A stretch of 64,000 bases of DNA, from positions 27,512 to 91,511 of the forward strand of contig CANFST010000006.1 of NCBI GenBank assembly GCA_947449695.1. The letters run 5' to 3'. The notes beneath the pieces are model-generated. The model saw only the letters and a list, made by a program, of their open reading frames with translations, was not told the origin of the DNA and made no database searches. Shown here one piece after another: positions 1 through 8,842 of this stretch (the stretch's first letter is position 1; each line of letters opens with the position of its first letter). The stretch comes from Chitinophagales bacterium (lineage in GTDB: Bacteria; Bacteroidota; Bacteroidia; Chitinophagales; CAIODY01). The position numbers were made by a program, and so were the translations under genes.

Positions 1-472
1 CAGTTACCATCAATGTTTTAGTATTAGTCAATTTCAAATTGCCCAAAAACTGAATAAATTGTTTAGTTTTTGCTGCATCAAAATCGAAATCTTCTACTAC
101 ACAAATATTGTTAGCTTTAGCTTTATCGCTTAATACTGATACACGAGCTAAATCTTTTACTTTAGTATTCAAACGGAAACGATAATCACGAGGGTGAGGA
201 CCGAAAGCACGAGGACCACCAGGGAATTGAATATTTTTTACAGAACCTTTACGAGCTCCGCCTGTTCCTTTTTGTTTGTGCAATTTTTTTGTAGAACCAC
301 TTACAGCCCAACGCTCTAATGAACTTGCTGTACCTTGACGTTGATTAGCCAAATATTGTTTTACAGTTAAATAAACCACATGCTCATTTGGTTCAGCACC
401 AAACACTGCATCGTTCAAAGTGATTTCTTTGCCCGTTGGTTTACCTTCTTTATTTAAAATTTCTAATTTCAT
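1..472 (-). CDS. rplD: 50S ribosomal protein L4 (partial, C-terminus outside window)
   Basis: This is an r-protein of the large subunit that lines the peptide exit tunnel; in some bacteria it also represses its own operon. The reading frame is open from the window edge to an ATG at 472. The translation starts MKLEILNKEGKPTG and contains RQGTASSLERWAVSG, KQKGTGGARKGS and GPHPRDYRFRLNTKV, the conserved L4 loop that contacts 23S rRNA. It lies 38 bp behind rplC, on the same strand and in the usual L3-L4 order, so the two are surely co-transcribed. About 157 residues are visible; the usual length is slightly over 200. Confidence 0.97.
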   Translation of the reverse strand, partial: MKLEILNKEGKPTGKEITLNDAVFGAEPNEHVVYLTVKQYLANQRQGTASSLERWAVSGSTKKLHKQKGTGGARKGSVKNIQFPGGPRAFGPHPRDYRFRLNTKVKDLARVSVLSDKAKANNICVVEDFDFDAAKTKQFIQFLGNLKLTNTKTLMVT

Positions 473-510
473 TTTTAAATGTTTTATCTAAATACTTGCG
501 TACTAAATTA

Positions 511-1128
511 TTATTTTTCGATTACTACAAAAGTTCCTTTTGAGCCTGGGATTGCGCCGCTGACAACAATTAAGTTTTGTTCAGGGAAAATTTTAACTAC
601 TTTTAAGTTTTTAATTTTCACACGGTTTTGTCCCATTCTGCCTGCCATACGCATACCTTTCATTACACGACTTGCATCAGATGAGTTACCCAATGAACCC
701 GGTGCACGACTTCTATCATGCTGACCGTGAGTAGCCTGACCTACCCCACTGAATCCATGACGTTTTACAACACCTTGGAAACCGCGACCTTTGGTTTTGG
801 AAATGATATTCACTTTTTCACCTTCGGCAAATACAGAAGTATCCACGATGTCGCCCAATGCTTTTTGCATTTCGGCATCGCGAATTTCGTGTAAATATGT
901 TTTTGGTGCTGAATTAGCTTTTGTAAAATGTCCTTTGGCGCCTGCTGAAGTGTTTTTTTCTTTCTTATTGCCAAAGCCTAATTGGAGGGCGTTGTATCCG
1001 TCGGTTGCTACGGTTTTAACTTGTGTAACTACGCATGGACCTGCTTCAATTACAGTACAAGCAATGTTTTTGCCTGCTGCATCAAATATGCTGGTCATAC
1101 CAACCTTTTTTCCTAGAATTGCTTTCAT
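511..1128 (-). CDS. rplC: 50S ribosomal protein L3
   Basis: L3 is one of the first proteins to bind 23S rRNA and sits near the peptidyl-transferase centre. The 205-residue product has full family length, starting MKAILGKKVGMTSIFD and holding the conserved internal stretch GFQGVVKRHGFSGVGQATHG followed by RAPGSLGNSSD and GRMGQNRVKIKNL. It is the first gene of its transcript: a Bacteroidota-type promoter lies about 200 bp upstream and no rpsJ precedes it, although rpsJ is usually the first gene of this operon. rplD follows 38 bp downstream. Confidence 0.98.
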   Translation of the reverse strand: MKAILGKKVGMTSIFDAAGKNIACTVIEAGPCVVTQVKTVATDGYNALQLGFGNKKEKNTSAGAKGHFTKANSAPKTYLHEIRDAEMQKALGDIVDTSVFAEGEKVNIISKTKGRGFQGVVKRHGFSGVGQATHGQHDRSRAPGSLGNSSDASRVMKGMRMAGRMGQNRVKIKNLKVVKIFPEQNLIVVSGAIPGSKGTFVVIEK

Positions 1129-1162
1129 TCTATGTTGTTATTGTTAGAATTTAATTTTTCGG

Positions 1163-1198
1163 GTTCATCGAACGGCTAAACGAACATTTGTTCGCCGT
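1163..1198 (-). promoter_or_regulatory. Leader hairpins upstream of rplC
   Basis: The untranslated leader of the rplC transcript holds a perfect 6-bp stem (CGAACA at 1181-1186 with TGTTCG at 1189-1194, 2-nt loop). It extends, past a 5-nt bulge, by ACGG (1172-1175) pairing CCGT (1195-1198). A second small stem, GTTC (1163-1166) with GAAC (1170-1173), shares bases with the outer helix, so the two cannot both form. Leaders of this kind upstream of r-protein operons often bind an r-protein encoded in the operon; that role here is inferred. Confidence 0.45.
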
Positions 1199-1335
1199 CT
1201 TAAACCATTTTTGAAATCAGAGAAATTGTTTCGTACCGCATAAAATCAGTACCTCTTATTTTTCTGTTTCGCCAAAACACTTGATTTTACTATGCTTTCA
1301 AAGCATTTAAAGTATCCACTCGTTTTTTGGGACTG

Positions 1336-1367
1336 CAAAAGTAATACACTATTCTTATTTGTGCAAA
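1336..1367 (-). promoter_or_regulatory. Promoter of the rplC-rplD operon
   Basis: On the minus strand TTTG (1364-1367) is followed after exactly 20 nt by TACTTTTG (1336-1343), matching the Bacteroidota sigma-A consensus TTTG-N19-21-TAnnTTTG at every defined position. The next bases are CAGTCCC, so the start site should fall near 1330, leaving a leader of about 200 nt before the rplC ATG. The same TTTGCAGTCC core recurs at the tRNA and rpmB promoters in this window. Confidence 0.85.
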
Positions 1368-1535
1368 TAATTTTCAGATTTTTTTTAAAGATTTTTTAAT
1401 ACGGGCAAGACTAATTGACTTTTCACCTTGAATGAAGCACCTAATTGGTGTTAAACTGATTGAATAAAATAATTTCATCATTCTATTCGATAATCTGTTT
1501 CGATACTCATCATCATTGCTTGATAGCCATTAATA

Positions 1536-1573
1536 AAAAAGCCATCTCCTTATGCATCAAGAAATGGCCTTTA
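1536..1573 (-). terminator. Intrinsic terminator of the 1594-1974 gene
   Basis: Read on the minus strand, GGCCAT and ATGGC (1564-1569 and 1541-1545) form a short stem with a long loop, followed directly by TTTTTTA. It sits 25 bp after the stop codon of the small gene. A second stem, ATCAGCTT with AAGCTGAT, overlaps that stop codon (about 1582-1602). Together they should end transcription before the rplC promoter. Confidence 0.6.
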
Positions 1574-1593
1574 TCCCCTATCATCAGCTTGCC

Positions 1594-1974
1594 TTAAGCT
1601 GATTTTTTAGGCTTCCGCACAGGGCGCTTGCGGTCGTCTTTTCGGGTGCCGCCTAATTGTTCCAACTCATTACTGTTTCTGCCAAATTTTGCAGCCGCTG
1701 CTGCTAAAATACCTACATTCATATCGTTCAATTTCACCTCTGCTGTTTCTATATTGTTTTTCAACGCATCAGCTTGGTCGAGCAATTGATTGTAATTGGC
1801 TATCAAAGCAGTGTAGGCTGTGATTTGAGTAGCATATACAGCTTTTGTAAGTACATTACCTACATCGCCATAATCTACCACACGAGCCTTATCGGTATCA
1901 ATCTGGGTCATAGCTGCCAAACGTATTTGCGCTATATCCAACACCTTTCCGCCAGTTTTTTTCCTGTAGCTCAT
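1594..1974 (-). CDS. Conserved small protein of unknown function, basic C-tail
   Basis: I do not recognise a named family. The product is 126 residues from the ATG at 1974, which has a clear purine-rich site (AAGGGGGTG) about 8 nt upstream; an earlier in-frame ATG at 2022 lacks one. The sequence is soluble, with a helical Ala/Gln/Asn-rich middle and a small conserved-looking end, NELEQLGGTRKDDRKRP, followed by KPKK. Tails of the GGTRK type occur in hypothetical proteins of Bacteroidota and other groups. It stands alone, with a terminator behind it and 450 bp of non-coding DNA in front. The 12-residue basic tail could bind nucleic acid, but that is a guess. Confidence 0.7.
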   Translation of the reverse strand: MSYRKKTGGKVLDIAQIRLAAMTQIDTDKARVVDYGDVGNVLTKAVYATQITAYTALIANYNQLLDQADALKNNIETAEVKLNDMNVGILAAAAAKFGRNSNELEQLGGTRKDDRKRPVRKPKKSA

Positions 1975-2425
1975 TGTTTTACACCCCCTTTTTGATAGTG
2001 GTTTTATCAATGCTTTTAACAACCTTTAGCAAACACAGATACTATTCAACCCGTTTGTTTCCAAGTGCCTTAGCATTGCACTACTACTTACTTATACGAG
2101 AAAAAGATATAAAAGGTTGCATGCAATTTTCAATTTAACAAAATATTTGCTGTATAAAGCTGTTTAATTAGTTTTCAGGGATACTTAGTTACTTCACAAC
2201 TTAGGTTAAACCCTTACCAAGCTTGTGAATCAGGTAAACAAAGTGTTGAACTCATTCACGTTCCTTTCAAATCAATATAACATCTTTGTTTACTCATTTA
2301 CCAAAGATATTTATTGATTAAACAACTTGTTGAAAGAACAAAACAAAGCTATTTAATTAGTTGAAAAACTTGCAAACTAATTAAACTAGATTGTGAAAGG
2401 TGTAAACAAGATAGAGAAACAATAT
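1975..2425. other. Non-coding AT-rich gap with one inverted repeat
   Basis: No credible gene is visible. The one clear structure is an 11-bp perfect inverted repeat, TTTAATTAGTT (2352-2362) and AACTAATTAAA (2375-2385), 40 bp past the stop of the large secreted protein that ends at 2426. In that gene's direction it is followed by an interrupted T-rich stretch (GCTTTGTTTTGTTC), so it is a possible weak terminator. Confidence 0.4.
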
Positions 2426-5400
2426 TTATTCCTTCACCACCTTGCCTCTCCACACATTACCTTGTTGCTGCACTTCAACAAAATAAATTCCTGACGATTG
2501 AGCATATAAATCAAGGGTAAATTGATTGCCACTTTGATTGGTTTTGGTTAAAACTGTTTCCCCTAACAAATTGACGAGTTGGATAGTCGCATTATTAACA
2601 GCATGCTGCAAACTGATGACAGTTGAATGATTGGTGGGGTTAGGGTAAATACACAAAGCATTTTCTTTTATAGTTGAGATGCCATTGGGTAATGAGGAAA
2701 CTACATTAATGGTTACTACACTATTGGCACTATTCATTCGGCTTAAATAAGAGGAATCGCAAAAAGTAGCGGTGCAATTATTGGCATCAGTAACCGATAC
2801 ACAAACATTATAACCACCAGCGGCAGCATAAATATGCGCAGGTGTTGCACCTGTATCATTAGCCGAAGCATCACCCCAACTCCATGAATAAGTTAATGGT
2901 GTTGCGCCAATGCATTGGTTTAATGCTAACCAATGATGCTGTGTTGTAGTATCAGGATAAAGCGCAAACAATGCTGTGGGCGCAGCATTGATAATGAGAT
3001 TTAAAGTAACTATCGAATCACAACCTAAATAAGTATGCATGGTATCTACATAAGTGCCAGCGGCAATTAAAGTATGTCCGTTGAACACATAAGGCTGATT
3101 GCTGCAAGTGGTATAGGTGAAAGCACTAGCTTGTGTTGGATTGATGGTAAGATGCAGCGTAACAATACTATCGCAACTTTGATAGCTGCTTAAAGTATCG
3201 GAATAATAACCTGCCGATGTTAATGTGTGCCCACCAAACACATAAGATTGATTGCTACAAATAGCCACAGCAAACGAATCGGTAATGGCTGGCTTAACCG
3301 TTAAATACAAAGTAATGATAGAATCACAACCATGATAGTTTGTGAGCGTATCGTAATAAAAGCCGCCTTGCGTAAGCGTTTGGTGATTGAAAACATAAGA
3401 TGAGCCAGCGCAAATGGATAGATTGAAATTACTTGCCGAAGTTGAAATTACTTTCAAATGCAGAATGACAAATGAATCGCAACCAACATAGTTTTGCAAA
3501 GTATCTACGTATCTTCCGCTTGAGTTTAAGGCTTGGTTATTAAATACATAAGTTTGGTTGCTGCAAATGGTTTGCAATTGACTATCAACAGAAATAAATT
3601 TCACTTGCAAACTTAAAGTAATGATGGAATCGCAACCTGTATAATTTACCAGCGTATCATAGTAAGTGCCGCTTTGCGTAAGGGTTTGATTGTGGAATGG
3701 AAAAGAAGAATTAGCACAAATGCTTTGATTATTTATTGAACCTGATGGATGCCCCAATAACAAATGCAACACAATTAATGAATCACAATTATGATAATTG
3801 GTGAGCGTATCATAGTAGATACCGCTTTGTGTAAGGGTTTGGTTGTGGAATGAATAAGATGTACAAGCAGTTTTGTAAATGTTAACACTATCATTCAACA
3901 AGGTTAAATTCAAAGTGATGATAGAATCACAGCCAACATAATTGGTGAGTGTATCATAATAAACACCGCTATGCGTAAGGGTTTTATTGTAGAAAGTAAA
4001 ACTATTGCAAGTAGTTTGAGTAAGCAATAAACTGCTGCTTGAACCCACAGTTAAATTAAGTGTAACAATGGAATCGCAATGTAAATAGTTGACCAATGTA
4101 TCATAGTAAACGCCGCTCTGTGTAAGGGTTCGACCAAAGAAATGATAAGAAGCTGGCGAACAAATATTTTGTGTAATGGTATCTCGGCTTGTGTTAGGAC
4201 ATAAAACCGAACAAGCATTTGCATTGCCCGATTGGCACAAAGGAAATGTTAACCAACTACCAGTTAAATGACCTCTGTTGGGTAAGCATATGATTGGTGT
4301 ATTTGTAATATTTAGAGAAGAAACATTCTTTAAATCTGGTAAACAATAAAGATTAGAATCGGCAATTAATGAGAGTGCTGTTATTGAATTAACAAGCGAA
4401 GGCAATGCGTTAATCTTGGTGCTGTCGCATATTAAATAGGTTATAGTATTGGAATTAAAATTTGGTAAACTTACAATTGGATTACTGCTGCAATTAAGAC
4501 TATACAAAAACATCGATAATGTTCCAATTCTCTTTAGTTTATTATAACTACAGTTTACAATACTATTACTTTGTGTAATAGGAAAATAAATTGAGTCCAA
4601 CTGATTGTGTTGGCAATAAAAATTTTGAATTCCAATGGGTAGATACAAATAAGTTAGATTATTGTAACTGCAATCAAGAGTATGCAACAAATTTAAAACA
4701 TTTCCATATGTACTAAACCTATTCAACAAATTATTTTTACAAATAACATCAGATAAAAAATGACTACTAATGCTCAATGTTTTCAGCAAATTATTATTGC
4801 AAATGAAAGTAACAAGATTAGAATTATTGTTAGGTACAATTACAGTATCTAATAAATTATAACTACAATTTACAAGTGAATTATTCGAGCCCAATCGAAA
4901 ACCAGTAAGTTGATTATGCTGGCAATAAAAGGTATCAGGGTTATCAGTATTGCTGAAGTTGATTAAACTAATATTATTGTAGCTACAATCTAAATAGGTT
5001 AAATTATATGTGGAGGGATATGTTTGCGTTAAAATGGAATCTAAAAGATTATTACTACATAGCAAACTAACCAATGATGTGGGCAAACTTGGAATTTGGG
5101 TTAATTGATTATTGCTGCAATTAAAGTTTATCAAAGAAGTATTCAATAATGTGGGCAGGGTAGTTAATTGATTGTTTTGACAATATAATTTTTGCATTTG
5201 AGTATTCATTGTTGGCAAACTACTTATTTGATTATGGCTACAATCTAATTGTTCAAGCCAATAACCAAACGACGGCAAGGAGGTAAGTTGATTGTTGCTA
5301 CAGTTGAGCACATACAAACCCCAAGGCAAAGGCGGTAAAGAATTTAATTGATTGTTTTGGCAATATAAAAATTGCAATGATGCTGGTAATTGATTTGATA

Positions 5401-5686
5401 AATTAAATAGACCGCAGTTGCTGCAATCTAAACTGGTTAATGATTTGAAATATTGTATTCCTGTTAAATCACTTAGTGACCAACCATATCCAATTGTGAT
5501 TGAGGTTGCACTTAACACAAAAGCATTTGTCGTATCTAATTCATTATTTGCATTAATAGCCCCAGGATAATTAACACTTATCCAATAAGCAAAATTTGGA
5601 GTTAAAGTATTTACCCATTGTGCCTTTGCATTTTTACAAACGCCAAAAACTGCAATAAAAAGAAAAAGTGTAAATACTTTTTTCAT
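2426..5686 (-). CDS. Secreted LRR / tandem-repeat / PKD protein with T9SS sorting domain
   Basis: This is a large surface or secreted protein of 1086 residues. In order it has: a signal peptide (residues 1-22, ending NAKA before Q); about 19 short leucine-rich repeats of the type LDCSNNQLTSLP and YCQNNQL (residues about 85-470), resembling internalin-like LRRs; eight tandem repeats of about 49 residues with the core TLTQSGVYYDTLxNYxxCDSI (about 508-900); a PKD domain with SWSWGDASANDTG (about 900-985); and a type A type IX secretion signal beginning CIYPNPTN (about 1005-1086). LRRs and PKD domains usually bind proteins or glycans, so adhesion is likely. Each 49-residue repeat starts with a Cys and carries a second Cys in CDS, which may form a disulfide. 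The gene is single, with a TATTTTTG -7 box just upstream. Confidence 0.9.
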   Translation of the reverse strand: MKKVFTLFLFIAVFGVCKNAKAQWVNTLTPNFAYWISVNYPGAINANNELDTTNAFVLSATSITIGYGWSLSDLTGIQYFKSLTSLDCSNCGLFNLSNQLPASLQFLYCQNNQLNSLPPLPWGLYVLNCSNNQLTSLPSFGYWLEQLDCSHNQISSLPTMNTQMQKLYCQNNQLTTLPTLLNTSLINFNCSNNQLTQIPSLPTSLVSLLCSNNLLDSILTQTYPSTYNLTYLDCSYNNISLINFSNTDNPDTFYCQHNQLTGFRLGSNNSLVNCSYNLLDTVIVPNNNSNLVTFICNNNLLKTLSISSHFLSDVICKNNLLNRFSTYGNVLNLLHTLDCSYNNLTYLYLPIGIQNFYCQHNQLDSIYFPITQSNSIVNCSYNKLKRIGTLSMFLYSLNCSSNPIVSLPNFNSNTITYLICDSTKINALPSLVNSITALSLIADSNLYCLPDLKNVSSLNITNTPIICLPNRGHLTGSWLTFPLCQSGNANACSVLCPNTSRDTITQNICSPASYHFFGRTLTQSGVYYDTLVNYLHCDSIVTLNLTVGSSSSLLLTQTTCNSFTFYNKTLTHSGVYYDTLTNYVGCDSIITLNLTLLNDSVNIYKTACTSYSFHNQTLTQSGIYYDTLTNYHNCDSLIVLHLLLGHPSGSINNQSICANSSFPFHNQTLTQSGTYYDTLVNYTGCDSIITLSLQVKFISVDSQLQTICSNQTYVFNNQALNSSGRYVDTLQNYVGCDSFVILHLKVISTSASNFNLSICAGSSYVFNHQTLTQGGFYYDTLTNYHGCDSIITLYLTVKPAITDSFAVAICSNQSYVFGGHTLTSAGYYSDTLSSYQSCDSIVTLHLTINPTQASAFTYTTCSNQPYVFNGHTLIAAGTYVDTMHTYLGCDSIVTLNLIINAAPTALFALYPDTTTQHHWLALNQCIGATPLTYSWSWGDASANDTGATPAHIYAAAGGYNVCVSVTDANNCTATFCDSSYLSRMNSANSVVTINVVSSLPNGISTIKENALCIYPNPTNHSTVISLQHAVNNATIQLVNLLGETVLTKTNQSGNQFTLDLYAQSSGIYFVEVQQQGNVWRGKVVKE

Positions 5687-5689
5687 GGG

Positions 5690-5716
5690 CTAATAAATTT
5701 ATTAGTATCAAAAATA
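5690..5716 (-). promoter_or_regulatory. -7 box and 16-bp palindrome before the LRR protein gene
   Basis: On the minus strand a TATTTTTG box (5709-5716) lies 22 bp upstream of the ATG. Between them is a perfect 16-bp palindrome CTAATAAATTTATTAG (5690-5705), which would span the transcription start and short leader. It could be an operator, or an RNA hairpin covering the start region. No convincing -33 element was seen. Confidence 0.4.
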
Positions 5717-5789
5717 AGTATTTTTTTTTTTAAATGGCGTGCTGAATTTTAAAGAAAAAACACTGTGGATAAAAGGAAAAATTATTTGC

Positions 5790-7190
5790 TTAATGCTGCA
5801 ATACAAAATTTACTGCATTAGACACCCCATATTCAGATTGAATGACAGCTAAATAATCACCATTGTTTAATTCAGATAAATCAAATTGTGTTTCATGATT
5901 GCTTAAGTTAAATGATTTTATAGGGTTACCCATCCTATCAATAATCTGCAATTGAGCATTGGCAGCTCCTTCATAGTCAATATTGATTATTCCGTTGGAC
6001 GGATTGGGATAGATTAGTTTTATAGCGGCTGGCGGAATAGTTAATGGCTCTCTTTTTTTGAAATAAACCAATATTGAACCAATGGAAACTAACACAGCAA
6101 ATGCAATACTGCCATAAAGCAGGTAATCCTTTTGTCTTTCTTTTTCCTGTTCCTTTTTTTCTAACAATGCCATCACTTCAGTAGGGAAATTGGCGGCTGC
6201 TTTATTAGTAATTAAATACAAACTATCTGTATCGAATGATAATTCAATTTGCCTTGTGGTATCTGCAGTTGAAAAATTAGTTGAGCTATAAATCAGGTTA
6301 TAAAAGGCTTGTACTTTCTTGCTGATTTTAGCATAAATAGTATCTAATGATTTGGATGATTGTGTAAAGTAGAATTGTCCCTTTGTAGCATTAGCAATCA
6401 TTTTCAAGGTATCTACATTCACATCGCCTAAGCCAATGATGTAAACAGGAATTTCATTTTGATTGGCTGCTTTAATTACATCGCTCCATTTGTTTTTCGA
6501 CGAATTATCTTGCCCGTCAGTAAGCACCACCAACACTTTTATGCCCGATGATTGATTTATAAGAGTCAAACTTTGTAGCATAGCATCATACAAAGCAGTT
6601 GAACCATCGGCATGTAGCGTATCAATTAATGAATTGATTGCTTTAACATCTTCCGTTAATGCTAATTGACCATCTACTTTGTCGCCGAATGCAATGATGC
6701 TGATAGAATCTTTTTTTATATTGAAACTGCTTACAAATGTTTTTACAGCTGCTTTTGCTTTTTCAATTGGTGCAACATAACTTTTGGGTACATACAATCG
6801 ATAACTCGAATCCATTTGAAATAAAGGTGTTCCGTTTTTATCATACAATTGCATATTATCAAACTCCATTGAGCCTGAATGGTCAATCACAATACCTAAA
6901 TTAATGGGCTTGTTTTTTGAAATTTGCTCAACCGAAACTACTCGGCAGCTTTGATTATTTTCATGTACGTTCATTTTGTCTTTAGTCAAATTCCAAACCG
7001 GTTCCCCTTTTCTTGTTTCAGCTTTAAACACTACTGATACATTCGGGAATGAATCGGGATAAATATTCAGAATGGTTAAATCGGCAGTATCTTTTACCGA
7101 AGATAGTTTGCCTTTTACTCTTTGCGGTTGACTAAATAAAGCACTGGCAGAAAACAACAATGTAATAAAACAGAGAGCGATATTTTTCAT
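5790..7190 (-). CDS. VWA-domain surface protein with TM helix and C-terminal sorting-like domain
   Basis: The 466-residue product has a signal peptide (1-20, cut before QPQR) and a short beta-rich region. It then has a von Willebrand factor A domain from about residue 97 with an intact metal-binding MIDAS: D103-x-S-G-S, a Thr at about 198 and a Gly-Asp pair (TDGQD) near 225. A predicted membrane helix follows (about 356-377), preceded by a Lys/Glu-rich charged stretch. The last 75 residues, starting LIYPNPSNGIINIDYEG, look like a type A T9SS sorting domain. VWA domains bind protein ligands through Mg2+. A membrane helix in front of a T9SS-type domain is unusual. It lies 103 bp from the start of the LRR protein, on the same strand. 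Confidence 0.85.
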   Translation of the reverse strand: MKNIALCFITLLFSASALFSQPQRVKGKLSSVKDTADLTILNIYPDSFPNVSVVFKAETRKGEPVWNLTKDKMNVHENNQSCRVVSVEQISKNKPINLGIVIDHSGSMEFDNMQLYDKNGTPLFQMDSSYRLYVPKSYVAPIEKAKAAVKTFVSSFNIKKDSISIIAFGDKVDGQLALTEDVKAINSLIDTLHADGSTALYDAMLQSLTLINQSSGIKVLVVLTDGQDNSSKNKWSDVIKAANQNEIPVYIIGLGDVNVDTLKMIANATKGQFYFTQSSKSLDTIYAKISKKVQAFYNLIYSSTNFSTADTTRQIELSFDTDSLYLITNKAAANFPTEVMALLEKKEQEKERQKDYLLYGSIAFAVLVSIGSILVYFKKREPLTIPPAAIKLIYPNPSNGIINIDYEGAANAQLQIIDRMGNPIKSFNLSNHETQFDLSELNNGDYLAVIQSEYGVSNAVNFVLQH

Positions 7191-7382
7191 GCAACTGATA
7201 TTATAAATGATTTTTTATTTTGTTTATTAACCAACAAAATACCTTATTTATTTTATCAAAAATAAAACATCATCAAATAAAAAAAGGAAATTATCAATCG
7301 GAATTTAAAAATCATCTTCTGAATAAATCAGAATCAAAATTGTCGTTCAATGCTTGCCAATTGAATCTGCAAGTTTTGAAGT

Positions 7383-8840
7383 TTAAAACTGAAAATAAAT
7401 AAATGGCTGAATGTCGCTGCCTTTCACCTGTATCACCAACCAAATCATGGCAAAAACTAAAAATGCCTGTGCAGCTAAATTCAATTTTGAAATAGTTTGA
7501 ATTGATTTTTCTTCTACTTGTTTCGGAAAAGCATGTGTGATAAATCCAATCATTATCAAAACAAACACCGCAGGATAAGCCACTGTCCATTGTTTCAATA
7601 AATTAAAACTAATACCATTAGTGATTTGTGAAACAATTTGCCACGAAGTTTTAAAATCGGGGCTGCGAAAAAATATCCAGCAAAAACATACAAAATGAAA
7701 TGTGAAAATGATTCCTAATGTTTTCATCAACCAGTTTTTTGGTAAATGCAAAAAATCAGTTTTCAATTTATCTAATGCCAACGCCAAGCCGTGCATGGCT
7801 CCCCAAAAAATAAAATTCCACGATGCGCCATGCCACAAGCCGCCAAGCAGCATAGTTGCTGATAAATTAACGTACTGACGGAATTTTCCTTTTCTGTTTC
7901 CGCCTAGCGGAATGTATAAATAATCTTTCAGCCAACTGCTTAATGAAATATGCCAGCGCCGCCAAAACTCAGTAATGCTGCTGCTTTGATAAGGTAAATC
8001 AAAATTGATTCCTAAACGATAACCTAACAGCAAAGCAATGCCAATTGCCATATCGCTATAACCACTGAAATCACAATATATTTGAACAGCATAGCCATAT
8101 ACACCCATTAAATTTTCAGTACCCGAATACAAAGCCGGGTTATCAAAAATTCTATCAACAAAATTGACTGAAATAAAATCGCTGATGACTGCTTTTTTGA
8201 AAAGCCCGGTAATAATAAGGAATACAGCCTGTGCAATATCTTCTTTTGATAGTTTAATATCAATGCCAATTTGCGGTAAAAAGTTTTTTGCTCTCACAAT
8301 CGGACCAGCCACCAGATGCGGAAAGAAGGTGATGTAAAAAGCAAAATCAAGTATATTATCAGTTGGGGTAAGCTGATTGCGATATACATCAATGGTGTAG
8401 CTCAACACCTGAAAAGTGTAGAATGAAATACCGACGGGTAAAATAATATTGAAGTAATTTATTTTAGTGTGCAGCGAATCGTTGAGTATGCTCACAAAAA
8501 AATTAGTGTATTTGAAATAAGCCAGCAAACCTAGGTTGATGACTAAACTAAAAATCAACAATGCCGTTTTTCGTTTCTGATTTTTGGCTTCATAAATCCA
8601 TTTGGCTAAATTAAAATCAACTATTGTTGACAAAATCAATAACAAGAAAAACAAACCGCCTGATTTGTAATAAAAGAAAATGGAAAACAAAGTGAGATAC
8701 AACACTCTGCTTTTTTTTCGCTGATATACAAATTGATAAAAGAAAAGGAGTAATAAAAAATAAAATACAAACAATGCTGTATTGAACAGCAATGGTTCTT
8801 TTGGATTGTAGGTTAAATAATTTTGTAGGAGTTTAAACAT
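7383..8840 (-). CDS. MBOAT family O-acyltransferase (AlgI-like)
   Basis: This is an integral inner-membrane enzyme that moves acyl groups, usually acetyl, across the membrane to an extracytoplasmic polysaccharide or peptidoglycan. The 485-residue product has about ten membrane segments and both family signatures: FWRRWHISLSSWLKDYLYIP (His297) and LLGGLWHGASWNFIFWG, with the likely catalytic His337. Length is typical for the AlgI/DltB/PatA group. It starts only 2 bp after the stop of a SGNH hydrolase gene, which is preceded by a second one, so the three form an operon. That arrangement resembles AlgI with AlgJ/AlgX or PatA with PatB, in which SGNH partners complete the transfer. The acceptor is unknown. 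Confidence 0.93.
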   Translation of the reverse strand: MFKLLQNYLTYNPKEPLLFNTALFVFYFLLLLFFYQFVYQRKKSRVLYLTLFSIFFYYKSGGLFFLLLILSTIVDFNLAKWIYEAKNQKRKTALLIFSLVINLGLLAYFKYTNFFVSILNDSLHTKINYFNIILPVGISFYTFQVLSYTIDVYRNQLTPTDNILDFAFYITFFPHLVAGPIVRAKNFLPQIGIDIKLSKEDIAQAVFLIITGLFKKAVISDFISVNFVDRIFDNPALYSGTENLMGVYGYAVQIYCDFSGYSDMAIGIALLLGYRLGINFDLPYQSSSITEFWRRWHISLSSWLKDYLYIPLGGNRKGKFRQYVNLSATMLLGGLWHGASWNFIFWGAMHGLALALDKLKTDFLHLPKNWLMKTLGIIFTFHFVCFCWIFFRSPDFKTSWQIVSQITNGISFNLLKQWTVAYPAVFVLIMIGFITHAFPKQVEEKSIQTISKLNLAAQAFLVFAMIWLVIQVKGSDIQPFIYFQF

Positions 8841-8842
8841 AA

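Noticed and set aside
479..1147. Two + strand frames opposite rplC
   Set aside because: Antisense shadows of a highly expressed ribosomal gene.
3000..4160. Possible CRISPR-like array in the evenly spaced repeats here
   Set aside because: The repeats are divergent in DNA, about 147 bp apart, in frame, and encode the eight 49-residue protein repeats.
5764..5772. A single perfect DnaA box (reverse strand) between two surface-protein genes
   Set aside because: One 9-mer is expected by chance in a window of this size; there are no neighbours.
7220..7402. A 60-codon + strand frame in the gap between the VWA and MBOAT genes
   Set aside because: Lys/Asn/Gln-rich translation typical of AT-rich non-coding DNA; it runs into the C-terminus of the MBOAT gene and has no promoter box.
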